In this document: piece after piece, positions 1 through 9,555 of the stretch
Position numbering within the stretch: position 1 is the first letter of the stretch
How the letters are laid out: each line of letters opens with the position of its first letter
Source: JAJDAT01 sp964344185
GTDB taxonomy: Bacteria; Nitrospinota; Nitrospinia; Nitrospinales; JAJDAT01
DNA: 64,000 nucleotides
Reading direction: 5' to 3'
Assembly: GCA_964344185.1 (NCBI GenBank)
Contig: CAYFMN010000003.1
Location: 124,001-188,000, forward strand
Program-made: the position numbers and the translations under genes
The notes under the pieces: generated by a model
What the model was told of the DNA's origin: nothing
Seen by the model: only the letters and a program-made list of their open reading frames with translations
Database searches by the model: none

Positions 1-77
1 TTTTCGTCCCCCTTGGTCGACAAAATTACTTCCCACCATATCTGGGGAATTTTATTTAATAAAAAGATATAGGTTTC
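1..77. other. Unassigned window edge
   Basis: Short stretch before the first gene. Two frames run from the window edge to stops near 57 and 72, so the tail of an upstream gene could end here, but the peptides are too short to identify. Nothing else recognisable. Confidence 0.3.
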
Positions 78-2282
78 ATGTTGAAAAGTAAAAAGCTCTC
101 CCCAAAAAGTTTTCTTCTTAGCGGGTTTTTGTATTTAATTGTCGCTGCCTTTTGGTTGCTTCGAGGAGATATTTGGACGACATGGGATCATCAGGTTTTA
201 GACAAATTCCACCAAAAAGCGATTCAAGAGGGACATGGCCCCGCCGTTTCTCCAAAAATTGCGATGATAATTGAGACAAATGAAACAAAAGACTATTTCA
301 GCCAAACAATGTTGGATAGGAAAATTTATGCGGCGGTTAATAATTCGCTAGCGCAACTGAATCCTGAAGCGACTATCTATGATTTCATATTTAGATTTGA
401 AAGGGATACAGACGCGAATCTTGAATTTAAGCGTTCTCTTAAAGCTCTAAAGAAAGTTTATTTGCCATTAGGGTTAAATATGAAAGACGAATCCGAATAC
501 ACTCCGCAAGAGGAAAAATGGAACTCACGACAATTGTTGCCTTTTATGGGAACCCCAATTCAAAAAGGAAATCCTGCTCCAATTTTTGCATATCCTTCTC
601 TAATGCCATTTCAAGATTTTATTAAGGATGCGTTTACGGTTGGGCATATCAATATAAAAAGCGATTCAGATGGAGTTTTTCGTCATTACCCATTGTTATT
701 TAAGCTTGAGTTGGGATATTTACCGGCATTGTCTTTTTCGGCCTTCTTAGACAGTGTGGATGTTTCAATAGACGAACTGATTGTGGATTGGGGACGTGAA
801 ATCACCATACCCGCTAAGCCAAAAAATAAATTAGCAAGAGATATTGTCATTCCCATCGATAATCACGGGCGAACTTACATTCCGTTTCCGAGTTTTTGGT
901 TAGACGAAAAAAATAATTTCAAAACTATGCCGCTGGAGCATTTTTTAGGTTATTCGGAAGATCCCGATTTCAAAGAAAGCTTAAAAGGCATATTTACCGA
1001 TGCGTTTGTGTTTATTTGCGACGTTTCACAAAGTGGAAAGGATATTGGGCAAACATCAATAGAAGATAGGGTTCCTTTAGTTTTATTGCATGTAGCTTTT
1101 TTAAACGGATTATTGACAGAAACTTTTTATAAAAAATGGTCGCTGGGCGGAACTTTGGCTTTGTTGTTTATTATCGCTGTTGTTTTTTCTTATTCAGCTA
1201 ACTCCAAGTCGTCCAGGTTTTTATATATATCCGGAATATTAACGATTATCGGATTAATTGGGTTAACTCGATATCAGTTTATTAACTTTAAACTGTTTCC
1301 GCTTGTTTCATCAGTAGGAAGCGTTTTGTTTATTTTTGCAGGCATGCTTTTCGGAGTAATTCGAAAAATAGGGAGAGATAGGCGGTTAATCAGAATGGCG
1401 TTTTCAAAATATCTGACTCCAACTATGGTGGATGCTCTCGTAGAGAGGCCGGAGTTGCTAAAGCCAGGCGGCGACGAAAGAGAAATGACGGCTTTTTTCT
1501 CAGATTTGGTTGGTTTTACTCCGGTAACGGAAAAATTGGGACCAGTTGAAACGTCTAAGTTTATGAATAAATATTTTACGGAGATGACTGAGATTATTTT
1601 GAATCATAAAGGAACCATCAGTCAATACTCAGGCGACGCTATTATGGCGACATTTGGAGCTCCAATTGCTTTTGAGGATCATGCCGATCATGCTGTACTT
1701 TCTGGTTTGGAGACATTCCGCCGATTGAAGAAATTGAATAAAGAATGGCAAGAACAAGGTTTCCCTGAATTAGGCTGTCGCATTGGCATTAACTCTGGAA
1801 TTATGTGTTTTGGAAACCTCGGATCGGAGCAAGTTTATTATTATTCCGCAATAGGCGACAATGTTAATTTAGCCGCTAGATTGGAAAGCGCTAATAAACA
1901 ATATGGAACCCATTTTATGATTTCCGAATACACGTTAGGACGACTTACGCCAGGTAAATTTAGAAGTCGTATCTTGGATATTATTCAGGTTAAAGGAAAA
2001 TCAAACGCAGTAAAGGTCTACGAGGTCTACGGAGAAACGAGAGAAACTTTGGATAGCGATGAGGTGAAATACTATGAAACCTATGACCAGGCTTTTAACC
2101 AATACCTGGAAAGAAATTTTGATCTTGCATTGCAAAAATTTAAGGAAGCTTTAGCCTTAAAAAGAGAAAATGGTTTCGATAAAGATTTAGCGTCTCAAAA
2201 GATGATAGACCGTATTGAGAAATTAGATCTTAAAAATTTACCTTCAGACTGGGATGGTTCGATTGCTTTGACTTCAAAATAA
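78..2282 (+). CDS. CHASE2-domain class III adenylate/guanylate cyclase
   Basis: A 734-residue inner-membrane sensor cyclase that should make cAMP (or cGMP) from the nucleoside triphosphate. An N-terminal membrane helix (about 12-30) precedes a large extracytoplasmic CHASE2 sensor region (about 40-340). Three clustered helices (about 350-430) follow, then a class III cyclase domain (about 465-640). The two metal-binding aspartates are visible as D476 in FSDLVGFT and D520 in YSGDAIMATFG; the NLAARLE block is also present. A charged helical tail follows and could be TPR-like. It stands alone, convergent with gdhA. A cyclic-nucleotide-binding transporter lies at 42.2 kb in this window, so a possible effector exists, but no link is shown. 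Family assignment is secure; substrate and ligand are not. Confidence 0.9.
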   Translation: MLKSKKLSPKSFLLSGFLYLIVAAFWLLRGDIWTTWDHQVLDKFHQKAIQEGHGPAVSPKIAMIIETNETKDYFSQTMLDRKIYAAVNNSLAQLNPEATIYDFIFRFERDTDANLEFKRSLKALKKVYLPLGLNMKDESEYTPQEEKWNSRQLLPFMGTPIQKGNPAPIFAYPSLMPFQDFIKDAFTVGHINIKSDSDGVFRHYPLLFKLELGYLPALSFSAFLDSVDVSIDELIVDWGREITIPAKPKNKLARDIVIPIDNHGRTYIPFPSFWLDEKNNFKTMPLEHFLGYSEDPDFKESLKGIFTDAFVFICDVSQSGKDIGQTSIEDRVPLVLLHVAFLNGLLTETFYKKWSLGGTLALLFIIAVVFSYSANSKSSRFLYISGILTIIGLIGLTRYQFINFKLFPLVSSVGSVLFIFAGMLFGVIRKIGRDRRLIRMAFSKYLTPTMVDALVERPELLKPGGDEREMTAFFSDLVGFTPVTEKLGPVETSKFMNKYFTEMTEIILNHKGTISQYSGDAIMATFGAPIAFEDHADHAVLSGLETFRRLKKLNKEWQEQGFPELGCRIGINSGIMCFGNLGSEQVYYYSAIGDNVNLAARLESANKQYGTHFMISEYTLGRLTPGKFRSRILDIIQVKGKSNAVKVYEVYGETRETLDSDEVKYYETYDQAFNQYLERNFDLALQKFKEALALKRENGFDKDLASQKMIDRIEKLDLKNLPSDWDGSIALTSK

Positions 2283-2316
2283 AAGTTTTATAAGAAATCG
2301 TTCCTTGTGGACTCTC

Positions 2317-2359
2317 CGCCGATTTTAGGTTCCAGCCGAAGGCTTATTTTAAATCGGCG
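2317..2359. terminator. Hairpin between convergent genes
   Basis: CGCCGATTT (2317-2325) pairs with AAATCGGCG (2351-2359), with a nested AGCC/GGCT stem (2334-2344). It lies between the converging stops of the cyclase gene and gdhA, so it probably works as a two-way terminator. The T-rich tails are weak. Confidence 0.5.
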
Positions 2360-2370
2360 TGTTTAATTCT

Positions 2371-3798
2371 TTAGACCACTCCTTGGGCTAGCATAGCGTC
2401 TGCAACTTTTAGAAAACCTCCAATATTAGCCCCTTTAACATAATTTACCGTTCCATCTTCTAAACCGTATGTTAAGCATTTTACGTGGATACCACGCATG
2501 ATCTTCTTTAGATGTTTATCGACATCGTCGTCTGGCCAAGCCAATCCCACATGATTTTGAGACATTTCCAAACCCGAAACTGCAACTCCCCCTGCATTTG
2601 CCGCAATACCTGGAGCAAAAAGAAGCTTAAATTTTTTAAATATTTTGGCCGCTTCTAGAGTTGTTGGCATATTCGCTCCTTCAGCAACCGCTTTACAGCC
2701 ATTTTTTGCTAAATATACAGCGTCGTCCATCATAATTTCGTTTTGAGTGGCCGAGGGGAAAGCTAAATCGGCTTTGACGTTCCAAGGCTTTTGTTTTGGA
2801 TAAAATTTACAACGAAACCTTTCTGCATATTTGTAAAGGCGTTCACGTTGAACGTTTTTAAGTTCTTTTAAATATTCCAACTTTTCATCGTCGATTCCAG
2901 AGGGATCATGGATAAATCCGGAAGAATCTGAAAAGGTAACAACCTTTCCGCCAAGTTGAATTATTTTTTCGGCTACGTGTTGCGCGACATTGCCAGCTCC
3001 AGAAACTAGACAGACTTTATTTTTTATGGAATCTTCATGGTAATTGAGCATCTCTTCCATAAAATAGGCGCATCCGTATCCGGTCGCTTGTTTCCGTAAT
3101 AGGCTTCCTCCATATTCGATGGATTTTCCAGTCATAGCTCCCGAAAATTCATTTTGTAATTTTTTATATTGGCCAAACAAATAACCAATCTCCCTTTCCC
3201 CCACGCCTATATCGCCCGCGGGTACATCGGTGTTGTGTCCAATATGTTTTTTCAATTCTGTCATAAAGGATTGACAGAATCGCATGACTTCGCGATCAGA
3301 TTTACCTTTAGGATCAAAATCGGATCCTCCTTTTCCGGCTCCTAATGGCAATTGAGTTAAGCTATTTTTAAAAATTTGTTCGAAACCCAAAAACTTTAGC
3401 ACGCTTAAGTTAACCGACGGGTGGTATCTTAATCCTCCCTTGTAAGGACCTATAGCGTTATTAAATTGAACTCGATATCCTTTGTTGATTTGAATTTCTC
3501 CAGAGTCGTCTTCCCAACAAACTTTGAACTGTATGCATCGATCAGGTTCCACCATGCGTTCAAAAATTTTAGCTTTTTCGTACTTTTGATTTTCTTTAAT
3601 AAAGGGAAGGATATCCTGGGCTATATGATTCACTGATTGGTGAAATTCAGTTTCACCTGGATTTTTTTCAATGATTTTGTCCATGAATCGATTTAAATGT
3701 TCGGAAGTATTTTCTCTTTTTGGTAGTTTTTGAAATTCGTTCGTCACAATTAAGGGGCTATTTTGTTTTCTTTTTTGGCCATTTGACAGCGCATTCAT
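2371..3798 (-). CDS. gdhA: NADP-type glutamate dehydrogenase
   Basis: Reversible reductive amination of 2-oxoglutarate with ammonium to give glutamate; a cytoplasmic hexamer in this family. Length is 475 residues. The substrate-side motifs KGGLRYHPSVN and LPLGAGKGGSDFDPKG are present, as is the PAGDIGVGEREIGYL block. The Rossmann domain begins near VSGAGNVAQHVAEKI. The C-terminus MLAQGVV is typical of the family. The N-terminus is about 25-30 residues longer than in the enterobacterial enzyme. A good ribosome site (GGAGAGGAAAA) lies just upstream of the ATG, which supports this start. It is transcribed divergently from the flavin oxidoreductase at 4346. Confidence 0.95.
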   Translation of the reverse strand: MNALSNGQKRKQNSPLIVTNEFQKLPKRENTSEHLNRFMDKIIEKNPGETEFHQSVNHIAQDILPFIKENQKYEKAKIFERMVEPDRCIQFKVCWEDDSGEIQINKGYRVQFNNAIGPYKGGLRYHPSVNLSVLKFLGFEQIFKNSLTQLPLGAGKGGSDFDPKGKSDREVMRFCQSFMTELKKHIGHNTDVPAGDIGVGEREIGYLFGQYKKLQNEFSGAMTGKSIEYGGSLLRKQATGYGCAYFMEEMLNYHEDSIKNKVCLVSGAGNVAQHVAEKIIQLGGKVVTFSDSSGFIHDPSGIDDEKLEYLKELKNVQRERLYKYAERFRCKFYPKQKPWNVKADLAFPSATQNEIMMDDAVYLAKNGCKAVAEGANMPTTLEAAKIFKKFKLLFAPGIAANAGGVAVSGLEMSQNHVGLAWPDDDVDKHLKKIMRGIHVKCLTYGLEDGTVNYVKGANIGGFLKVADAMLAQGVV

Positions 3799-4345
3799 GG
3801 TATTTTCCTCTCCGTTTTCTCTCTCAGAGGTTATACAAATTAAGTTTTTTTATACTTTCTTTTCGGCGTTTTCCTAGATAAGAATGAGAGAATATGGTTA
3901 ATAATTTTTTTCTTTTTCATGAGTAATGCATAGACTATGCCAAAGAAAAGTTCTGTTAAATCCTCCGCTAATCCGTTAAAAATTAGCGAATTTATGCGTG
4001 GATCTAGCTTTCTTTTGTTTCTAGAAACAAAAGAGCAGGCAAAAAAGGAAAATTTTTCCAGGTAAATTGGCAAAGCTTTGGTGAAAGGTATTGAATTTAA
4101 TAGAATCTATTTTTGAATGGAGCTAGCAAAATAGAAAAGATATTTTCTTTCAACGAATAGTTCAGTGGAGATTTTTGGCTAAAGCGTTTGTTGAAACCTT
4201 TAAAAGAATTAAAATTCTTTTGTAATTATTTTATAAAAAACGTGACTAACAGCGTAAAGGGAATTGCGGCGGCTCTTATAAGATTTTTCAAATTTGCGAG
4301 CTTTATAAATGAAAGTTGAATTTCAGGGAGTGAGAATAACTAAAG
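3799..4345. other. Divergent intergenic region with two inverted repeats
   Basis: About 550 bases between the divergent gdhA and the 4346 oxidoreductase. It holds a small stem CGCTAAT/ATTAGCG (3966-3988) and a perfect palindrome listed separately. No convincing gene: the short minus-strand frame at 3840-4073 lacks a ribosome site and recognisable content. Confidence 0.5.
4012..4033. promoter_or_regulatory. 22-bp perfect palindrome, candidate operator
   Basis: CTTTTGTTTCT followed directly by AGAAACAAAAG, a perfect two-fold palindrome with no spacer, between divergent promoters. The symmetry suits a dimeric regulator binding site. No regulator gene is adjacent, so the assignment is inference. 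Confidence 0.35.
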
Positions 4346-5785
4346 ATGGCTAAGAAAGACTTTAATATAATTTGCATTGGAGCCGGCTCTGCCGGATTGT
4401 CTTCCGCTTATATTGCTGCGGCGGTCAAAGCAAAAGTTGCTTTGGTAGAAAGGCATAAAATGGGAGGCGATTGTTTAAATACAGGTTGTGTTCCTAGTAA
4501 AGCATTGATTCGAACAGGCAAAGTTCTTTCTTATGTTCAACGCTACAAGGATTTTGGACTTAAATCGGCTTCCGTCGAATTTGATTTTGCGGAAGTTATG
4601 GAACGGGTGCAAAACGTTATTAAAAAGGTTGAACCTCATGATAGCGTGGAGCGTTACACTAAACTTGGGGTTGATTGTTTAACTGGCGAAGCTAAAATTC
4701 TTTCTCCCCATGAAGTGCAAGTGAATGGAAAAACTTACACCACGCAAAATATTATCATTGCAACTGGCGCAAGGCCTGCTGTTCCTCCGATTCCTGGGTT
4801 GGATCGAATTTCTTACTTAACTACCGATACTATTTGGGATATTCGAGAAAAACCGGAAAAATTGCTTGTTGTAGGGGGCGGTCCAATTGGTTCCGAATTG
4901 GCTCAAGGTTTTAACCGGTTAGGTTGTCAGGTTATCCAGGTTGAAAAATACGATTGTATTCTTTCCAGAGAAGATAAAGATATTAGCGAAGTTGTTTGTA
5001 AACGTTTTGTGGAAGAGGGGATAGAGCTAAAGTTAAATTCTGTTTTAAAAGAATTCAAAATTGAAGACGGTAAAAAAATCGCTATTGTTGAAAGTAATGG
5101 TAAAGAAGAAAAAATCGAATTTGATCAAGTTTTATTAGCTTTGGGCAGAAAAGCCAATAGTTCTGGGTTTGGCTTAAGCGAGATAGGAGTGGAGTTAAAT
5201 CCCAACGGAACCGTGAAAGTCGACGATTTTTTACGGACAACAACGCATTCCAATATTTATGCATGTGGCGATATTGCAGGACCTTATCAATTTACACACA
5301 CAGCCGCTCATCAAGCGTGGTATTGCACGGTTAACGCTTTGTTTAGTCCTTTTAAAAAGTTTAAGGTAGATTACAGAGTGATTCCCTGGTGTACGTTCAC
5401 CGATCCGGAAGTGGCTCGCGTAGGAATAAATGAATTGGAAGCAAAAGCTCAGGGGATTCCTTATGAGGTAACTCGATATGGAATTGACGATTTAGATCGC
5501 GCCATAGCGGATAGTGAAGACCATGGAATGGTAAAAGTTCTTACCGAACCAGGTAAGGATAAAGTTCTAGGCGTTACTATCGTTGGTTATCACGCAGGCG
5601 ATCTCATTGCGGAATATGTTTCGGCTATGAAGCATGGATTGGGATTGAATAAAATTTTAGGGACGATTCATATTTATCCAACTATGTCGGAGGCGAATAA
5701 ATATGCCGCTGGGATGTGGAAAAAAGCCCACGCTCCGCAAGGGTTACTTAACTTTATCGAAAAATTCCATGCATGGAGAAGGTAG
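4346..5785 (+). CDS. Flavin-dependent pyridine nucleotide-disulfide oxidoreductase (mercuric reductase/lipoamide dehydrogenase-like)
   Basis: A 479-residue soluble FAD enzyme of the glutathione reductase superfamily. The N-terminal FAD site is GAGSAGLSSAY. The redox-active disulfide is C43/C48 in GGDCLNTGCVPSK. The NAD(P) Rossmann motif is VVGGGPIGSELAQGF, the second FAD contact is IYACGDIAGPYQ, and the C-terminal dimer interface has HIYPTMSEANKYAAG. There is no N-terminal heavy-metal domain and no vicinal C-terminal cysteine pair as in true MerA, so mercury reduction is unlikely. The gene has no pyruvate or oxoglutarate dehydrogenase neighbours, so a lipoamide role is not supported either. 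The electron acceptor is unknown. It converges with the methyltransferase gene, 8 bases apart. Confidence 0.85.
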   Translation: MAKKDFNIICIGAGSAGLSSAYIAAAVKAKVALVERHKMGGDCLNTGCVPSKALIRTGKVLSYVQRYKDFGLKSASVEFDFAEVMERVQNVIKKVEPHDSVERYTKLGVDCLTGEAKILSPHEVQVNGKTYTTQNIIIATGARPAVPPIPGLDRISYLTTDTIWDIREKPEKLLVVGGGPIGSELAQGFNRLGCQVIQVEKYDCILSREDKDISEVVCKRFVEEGIELKLNSVLKEFKIEDGKKIAIVESNGKEEKIEFDQVLLALGRKANSSGFGLSEIGVELNPNGTVKVDDFLRTTTHSNIYACGDIAGPYQFTHTAAHQAWYCTVNALFSPFKKFKVDYRVIPWCTFTDPEVARVGINELEAKAQGIPYEVTRYGIDDLDRAIADSEDHGMVKVLTEPGKDKVLGVTIVGYHAGDLIAEYVSAMKHGLGLNKILGTIHIYPTMSEANKYAAGMWKKAHAPQGLLNFIEKFHAWRR

Positions 5786-5793
5786 TATTTGGA

Positions 5794-6396
5794 TTAATTC
5801 TTTTTCAAAACTGCAAACCACTCTTTCCCTTGCCGTCTTTCGGCTGATCGATTTGTTTTTTCCAGTTGCTTTATTTGAAAGGGACCTGAAAAATGTCGAA
5901 TGATATGGTTTCGCGTTGTGTTGTATGGCGGGCCGTCTTCTTCGCCAGTTTCGTAAAACACGCCAGCTAAAAGGCCGCCTGGTTTTAGAATCCTTGATAC
6001 CAAGTCGACGTAACGATTTCGAAAGGTAGGGTGGATCGCGCAAAAAAACGTTTGTTCCAGCATTAAATAGTATCGATTTTTATGCTCCAAACCCAAGCTA
6101 AAAAAATTAGCGCAAATTACCTCCGCTTTGACTTTGCTTCGAGCAAGATTAAGCGCAAGCTTTTGAGAGGCTCCTTTAGTATAATCGACAGCGGTTACTG
6201 GAAATCCTTTTTTCGCAAGGTAGACAACTTCATGTCCTTGGCCGCAACCTGGAATAATAACGCGGTCTTTGGGAATTTGACTATTTTCCAAAAAGTGAAG
6301 CAGGGGAGGAGAGACTTCTCCTAGATCCCATTTTAAGTCATCTTCGTCATAGTGTTTTTGCCAATCTTCTTTTGAATACCCTGAGTTTTCAGTCAT
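5794..6396 (-). CDS. Thiopurine S-methyltransferase-family SAM methyltransferase
   Basis: A 200-residue class I methyltransferase. The family signature WQKHYDEDDLKWDLGEVSPP at residues 12-31 is TPMT-like. The SAM-binding motif I is VIIPGCGQGHEVVYLA, motif II acidic residue is in VTAVDYTKGA, and a motif with PPYNTT occurs late. TPMT-like bacterial enzymes methylate thiol, selenium, tellurium or iodide acceptors; which applies here is not visible. It lies 12 bases beyond the stop of the upstream symporter gene on the same strand, so the two may be cotranscribed. Confidence 0.8.
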   Translation of the reverse strand: MTENSGYSKEDWQKHYDEDDLKWDLGEVSPPLLHFLENSQIPKDRVIIPGCGQGHEVVYLAKKGFPVTAVDYTKGASQKLALNLARSKVKAEVICANFFSLGLEHKNRYYLMLEQTFFCAIHPTFRNRYVDLVSRILKPGGLLAGVFYETGEEDGPPYNTTRNHIIRHFSGPFQIKQLEKTNRSAERRQGKEWFAVLKKN

Positions 6397-6408
6397 AAGA
6401 GAGTTTGT

Positions 6409-7768
6409 TTAAAATATCTTCGCTAAAAATACGATGGCAACCGCAACCGGTGAAATATACCGAATTAGAAACTCCCAAGCTGTGGCAAAACGGAAAACTC
6501 CACCGTGTCGTTCAATTTCTTTTTTCGCCTCTGATGGGCTCCATACCCAACCTATAAAAATTGCAGTTAACATACCGCCAATCGGTAGTAAGTAATTTGA
6601 TGCAATATTATCAACATGGTCAAAAAACGTCATTCCAAACCAAGTGACGTCGCTCATTGGCCCAAAAGATAGACCTGATGGAATGCCAAAAGCAAAAATA
6701 ATTGAACTTGAAAAAATAACGGCTTTTTTACGCGACCAACCTTTTTCGTCCACAAAATAGGCGACTACTACTTCTAATAAGGAAATGCCAGAGGTGATAG
6801 CGGCAATTGTTAATAAAATAAAAAATAAGATTGCAACAAATCCCCCCATAGGAATTTGAGTAAAAACTGCGGGTAAAACGCTAAAAACTAAACTTGGACC
6901 TTCTGCCGGTTCCAAACCCATCGCGAAGACAGCGGGAAAAATGACCATACCTACCAAAAGGGCTATCATGGTGTCAAAAATAACCACAAATAAAGCGCTT
7001 GTCGCTAAATCTTCCTTTGGAGAAAGGTAGCTTCCATAGGTGATCATACAGCCCATTCCTAAGCTTAGAGAAAAAAAGGCTTGTCCCAAAGCGATTAAAA
7101 CAACTTCCGGAGTAATCTTGCTAAAATCCGGAGCTAAGTAAAACCTTACCCCTTCAAAGGACCCAGGAAGAGTCAAGGAACGAACCATAAGCAATACCAG
7201 CATAACTAGGAGAGCTGGCATCAACACATTGCAGGCCTTCTCTATTCCTTTATCGATCCCTTTTATGACAATTCCTATACAAATTGTCATAAATATGAAG
7301 TGGTAAATGACGATTTCCGATGAGTTGGAAATAAATGATCCAAAAAATTCGCCAGCTTTTTCCGGTGTTTGGAAGTGGGAAATATTAGAGCCAAGAGATT
7401 TTACAATATAAGCAATCGTCCAACCGCCAACAACGCCATAAAAGGATAGGATAAGAAATCCGGCAAGAACTCCCATAAAACCAACAATAACCCAGGGAGA
7501 ATNNNNNNNNNNGTTTTAGAGAACTTAAAGCTCCCACAGGATTACGAAAAGTGTTTCTGCCAATTGTGAATTCGGCCAACATAATGGGAAGACCAATCAA
7601 TAAGGAGCAAATCAAATAAATTAAAACAAAAGCTCCTCCGCCATTTTGTCCGGTTATATATGGAAACTTCCAAACATTTCCCAGGCCAATCGCTGAGCCG
7701 GAAGCAGCCAGGATAAATCCCATCCTGCTTCCCCAATTGCCTCTATTTCCATTTTGACTAATATTCAT
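6409..7768 (-). CDS. Sodium:neurotransmitter symporter (SNF) family transporter, interrupted by an assembly gap
   Basis: One gene split by a run of ten N at 7503-7512. The N-terminal part (7768 down to the gap) has the family hallmark GSAIGLGNVWKFPYITGQNG with the unwound TM1 sodium and substrate site. The C-terminal part resumes with the TM3 segment GVLAGFLILSFYGVVGGW and has about nine more helices. The frame changes across the gap, as expected if the ten N do not represent true length. Bacterial SNF proteins of the LeuT fold take up amino acids with sodium. The substrate cannot be told. It probably precedes the TPMT-like gene in one transcript. Confidence 0.85.
7503..7512. other. Assembly gap (10 N)
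   Basis: Ten N inside the symporter gene. Reading frame and missing family residues indicate that real sequence of unknown length is absent. Confidence 0.95.
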
Positions 7769-7907
7769 AAGCGCTCGAAAGTATACGCATAAATAGTGTT
7801 TTGATCAATTGGAAGAAGTCTTTAACTTTTAAATTTGATTGATTTTTGGAGATTATTAAAGGCAGATTAAATTTACATTTGTTACAGTATTTTTACATGG
7901 AAAAGGG

Positions 7908-7935
7908 TTGTGTATTTTAAAGATGGGATTATAAT
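7908..7935 (+). promoter_or_regulatory. Candidate sigma-70 promoter of a small RNA
   Basis: TTGTGT (7908-7913), 16-base spacer, perfect TATAAT (7930-7935). Start would be near 7942. No ORF follows on this strand, but a strong terminator does. Confidence 0.5.
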
Positions 7936-7941
7936 AAGTAT

Positions 7942-8116
7942 AAGTTAATTAAGTTGCCCCTTAAAAGAGAGAAAGAAGGAAATACGCGTCGATTGTGCCC
8001 AAAGCAGTTAGACCCGAAATTCAAGCGCCTTGTCCTCCTCGTTGAATTGAGCCTCTTAACCATCGGGTTTGAATGAGAATCGGAAACTCCAGCCGGGGAG
8101 TTTCCGATTTTTTTTT
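7942..8116 (+). ncRNA. Putative structured small RNA, about 175 nt
   Basis: A plus-strand unit bounded by a perfect -10 box and a strong intrinsic terminator, with no coding frame, in the space between the 3' end of pntB and the 5' end of the symporter gene (both minus strand). Nested complementarity is visible: ACCCGA (8012-8017) with TCGGGT (8063-8068), enclosing AATTCAA (8018-8024) with TTGAATT (8042-8048). The length suits 6S RNA, but I cannot see the 6S signature, and no SRP or tmRNA signature is present. It could also be a regulator of its neighbours. Family unknown. Confidence 0.45.
8078..8116 (+). terminator. Strong rho-independent terminator
   Basis: AATCGGAAACTCC (8078-8090), 6-base loop, GGAGTTTCCGATT (8097-8109), running into nine T (8108-8116). 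The T-run is on the plus strand only, so it ends a plus-strand transcript, not pntAB, whose stop is at 8141 on the other strand. Confidence 0.85.
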
Positions 8117-8140
8117 GGATTTAATACCAAATAGATTTAC

Positions 8141-9544
8141 TCAATCATGAAGAGCTTGTTGGAGTTGTTCTAAGGTCGTTTTAGCGTTTCCAAACAACAT
8201 CCGGGTATTTTCCAAAAAGAATAATGGGTTTTGGACGCCCGCGTATCCTGTCGCCATACCGCGTTTTAGGACGACGGTTGTTTTACCCTTCCAGCATTCA
8301 AGAACCGGCATTCCTGCTATTGGGCTATTTGGGTCTGTAAGCGCGGAAGGATTCACGATATCGTTAGCGCCAATAACTATTGAAACATCAATGTTAGGAA
8401 AATCATCATTGATTTCTTCCATTTCAAAAACAATATCATAAGGAACCTTAGCTTCTGCTAACAAGACATTCATATGCCCTGGCATACGACCAGCGACGGG
8501 ATGAATGCCAAATCGCACATTCACTTTTTTCTTTTTAAGAATTTTTGTGATTTCGCAAACCACATGCTGTGCCTGAGCGACAGCCATACCATAGCCAGGA
8601 ATAATCATTACTTCCTTGGCCTCGGTCAACAAGTTTGCAACCTCAGGCGCTTCCAAAGCCACTACTTCTCCCTGGTCTTCGCCGGAAGCGTCGGAAGAAC
8701 TGCCTGTAGTTGTTCCAAATCCACCGGCAATTACAGATAGAAACTTTCTATTCATAGCGCGACACATTATATAACTTAGAATTGCGCCGCTACTACCTAC
8801 CAAAGCCCCTGTTACTATCAGGAGGTCATTGTTAAGCATAAAACCGGTTGCTGAAGCAGCCCAACCGGAGTAACTATTGAGCATGGAAACCACGACAGGC
8901 ATATCGGCTCCTCCGATTGCCATAACCATATGGATTCCAAAAAGTAATGCGATCCCCGTCATGATCAATAACGGGGCAGTTCCTCCTCCAGCCGCCGATT
9001 GATTAACAAACATACCGCAAAGTATAATTGATACAATCAACAAACCGAGATTGAGCCAATGACGTGCTGGCAGTAATACAGGGTTGCCGCTTATCTTCCC
9101 ACTAAGTTTTCCAAAGGCGATGATAGACCCTGAAAACGTTACCGCTCCAATTAGGATTCCTAAGTAAGTTTCAACGTCATGAATCGTCAACTCAACGCCT
9201 GCGTAGTGTTCCAGCCTGGAGGGGTCCATAAAGTTGGCAAAACCAACCAAAACTGCGGCTAAACCTACAAGACTATGTAGAATGGCCACTAATTCTGGCA
9301 TCTCTGTCATTTGTACGCGTTTCGCCAGGACTAGTCCTATCGTGCCGCCAATTAACAAGCCGAATATAAGAATTGCAAAATTGGAAGTAACGCCGGCAAT
9401 CGTTACTATAAGGGCTATTGACATACCTATGATGCCAAATAGGTTGCCTCGCCGGGATGTTTCTTGGTGACTTAAGCCACCTAAAGCCAAAATAAATAGA
9501 ATAGTGGCCCCTACGTATGAGGCGGTTACAATACCTCCTGTCAT
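8141..9544 (-). CDS. pntB: NAD(P) transhydrogenase subunit beta
   Basis: A 467-residue membrane subunit of proton-translocating transhydrogenase, which drives hydride transfer from NADH to NADP+ with the proton gradient. About eight or nine membrane helices fill the N-terminal half. The C-terminal NADP-binding domain III has VMIIPGYGMAVAQAQH and the conserved block FGIHPVAGRMPGHMNVLLAE, followed by VIGANDIVNPSA and the late MATGYAGV block. A clean AGGAGG ribosome site sits before the ATG, and only 11 bases separate it from the pntA stop, so the two form one operon. Confidence 0.95.
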   Translation of the reverse strand: MTGGIVTASYVGATILFILALGGLSHQETSRRGNLFGIIGMSIALIVTIAGVTSNFAILIFGLLIGGTIGLVLAKRVQMTEMPELVAILHSLVGLAAVLVGFANFMDPSRLEHYAGVELTIHDVETYLGILIGAVTFSGSIIAFGKLSGKISGNPVLLPARHWLNLGLLIVSIILCGMFVNQSAAGGGTAPLLIMTGIALLFGIHMVMAIGGADMPVVVSMLNSYSGWAASATGFMLNNDLLIVTGALVGSSGAILSYIMCRAMNRKFLSVIAGGFGTTTGSSSDASGEDQGEVVALEAPEVANLLTEAKEVMIIPGYGMAVAQAQHVVCEITKILKKKKVNVRFGIHPVAGRMPGHMNVLLAEAKVPYDIVFEMEEINDDFPNIDVSIVIGANDIVNPSALTDPNSPIAGMPVLECWKGKTTVVLKRGMATGYAGVQNPLFFLENTRMLFGNAKTTLEQLQQALHD

Positions 9545-9555
9545 TTTCTCGCCTC

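Noticed and set aside
3840..4073. 77-residue minus-strand frame upstream of gdhA
   Set aside because: No ribosome site, no recognisable content, and the region contains palindromes suited to regulation.
4346..5785. True mercuric reductase
   Set aside because: No MerA N-terminal metal domain, no C-terminal vicinal cysteines and no mer genes nearby.
7861..8140. SRP RNA or tmRNA between symporter and pntB
   Set aside because: No SRP tetraloop or GGAAGGGAGCAG-type core and no tmRNA ends; only an unclassified small RNA is supported.
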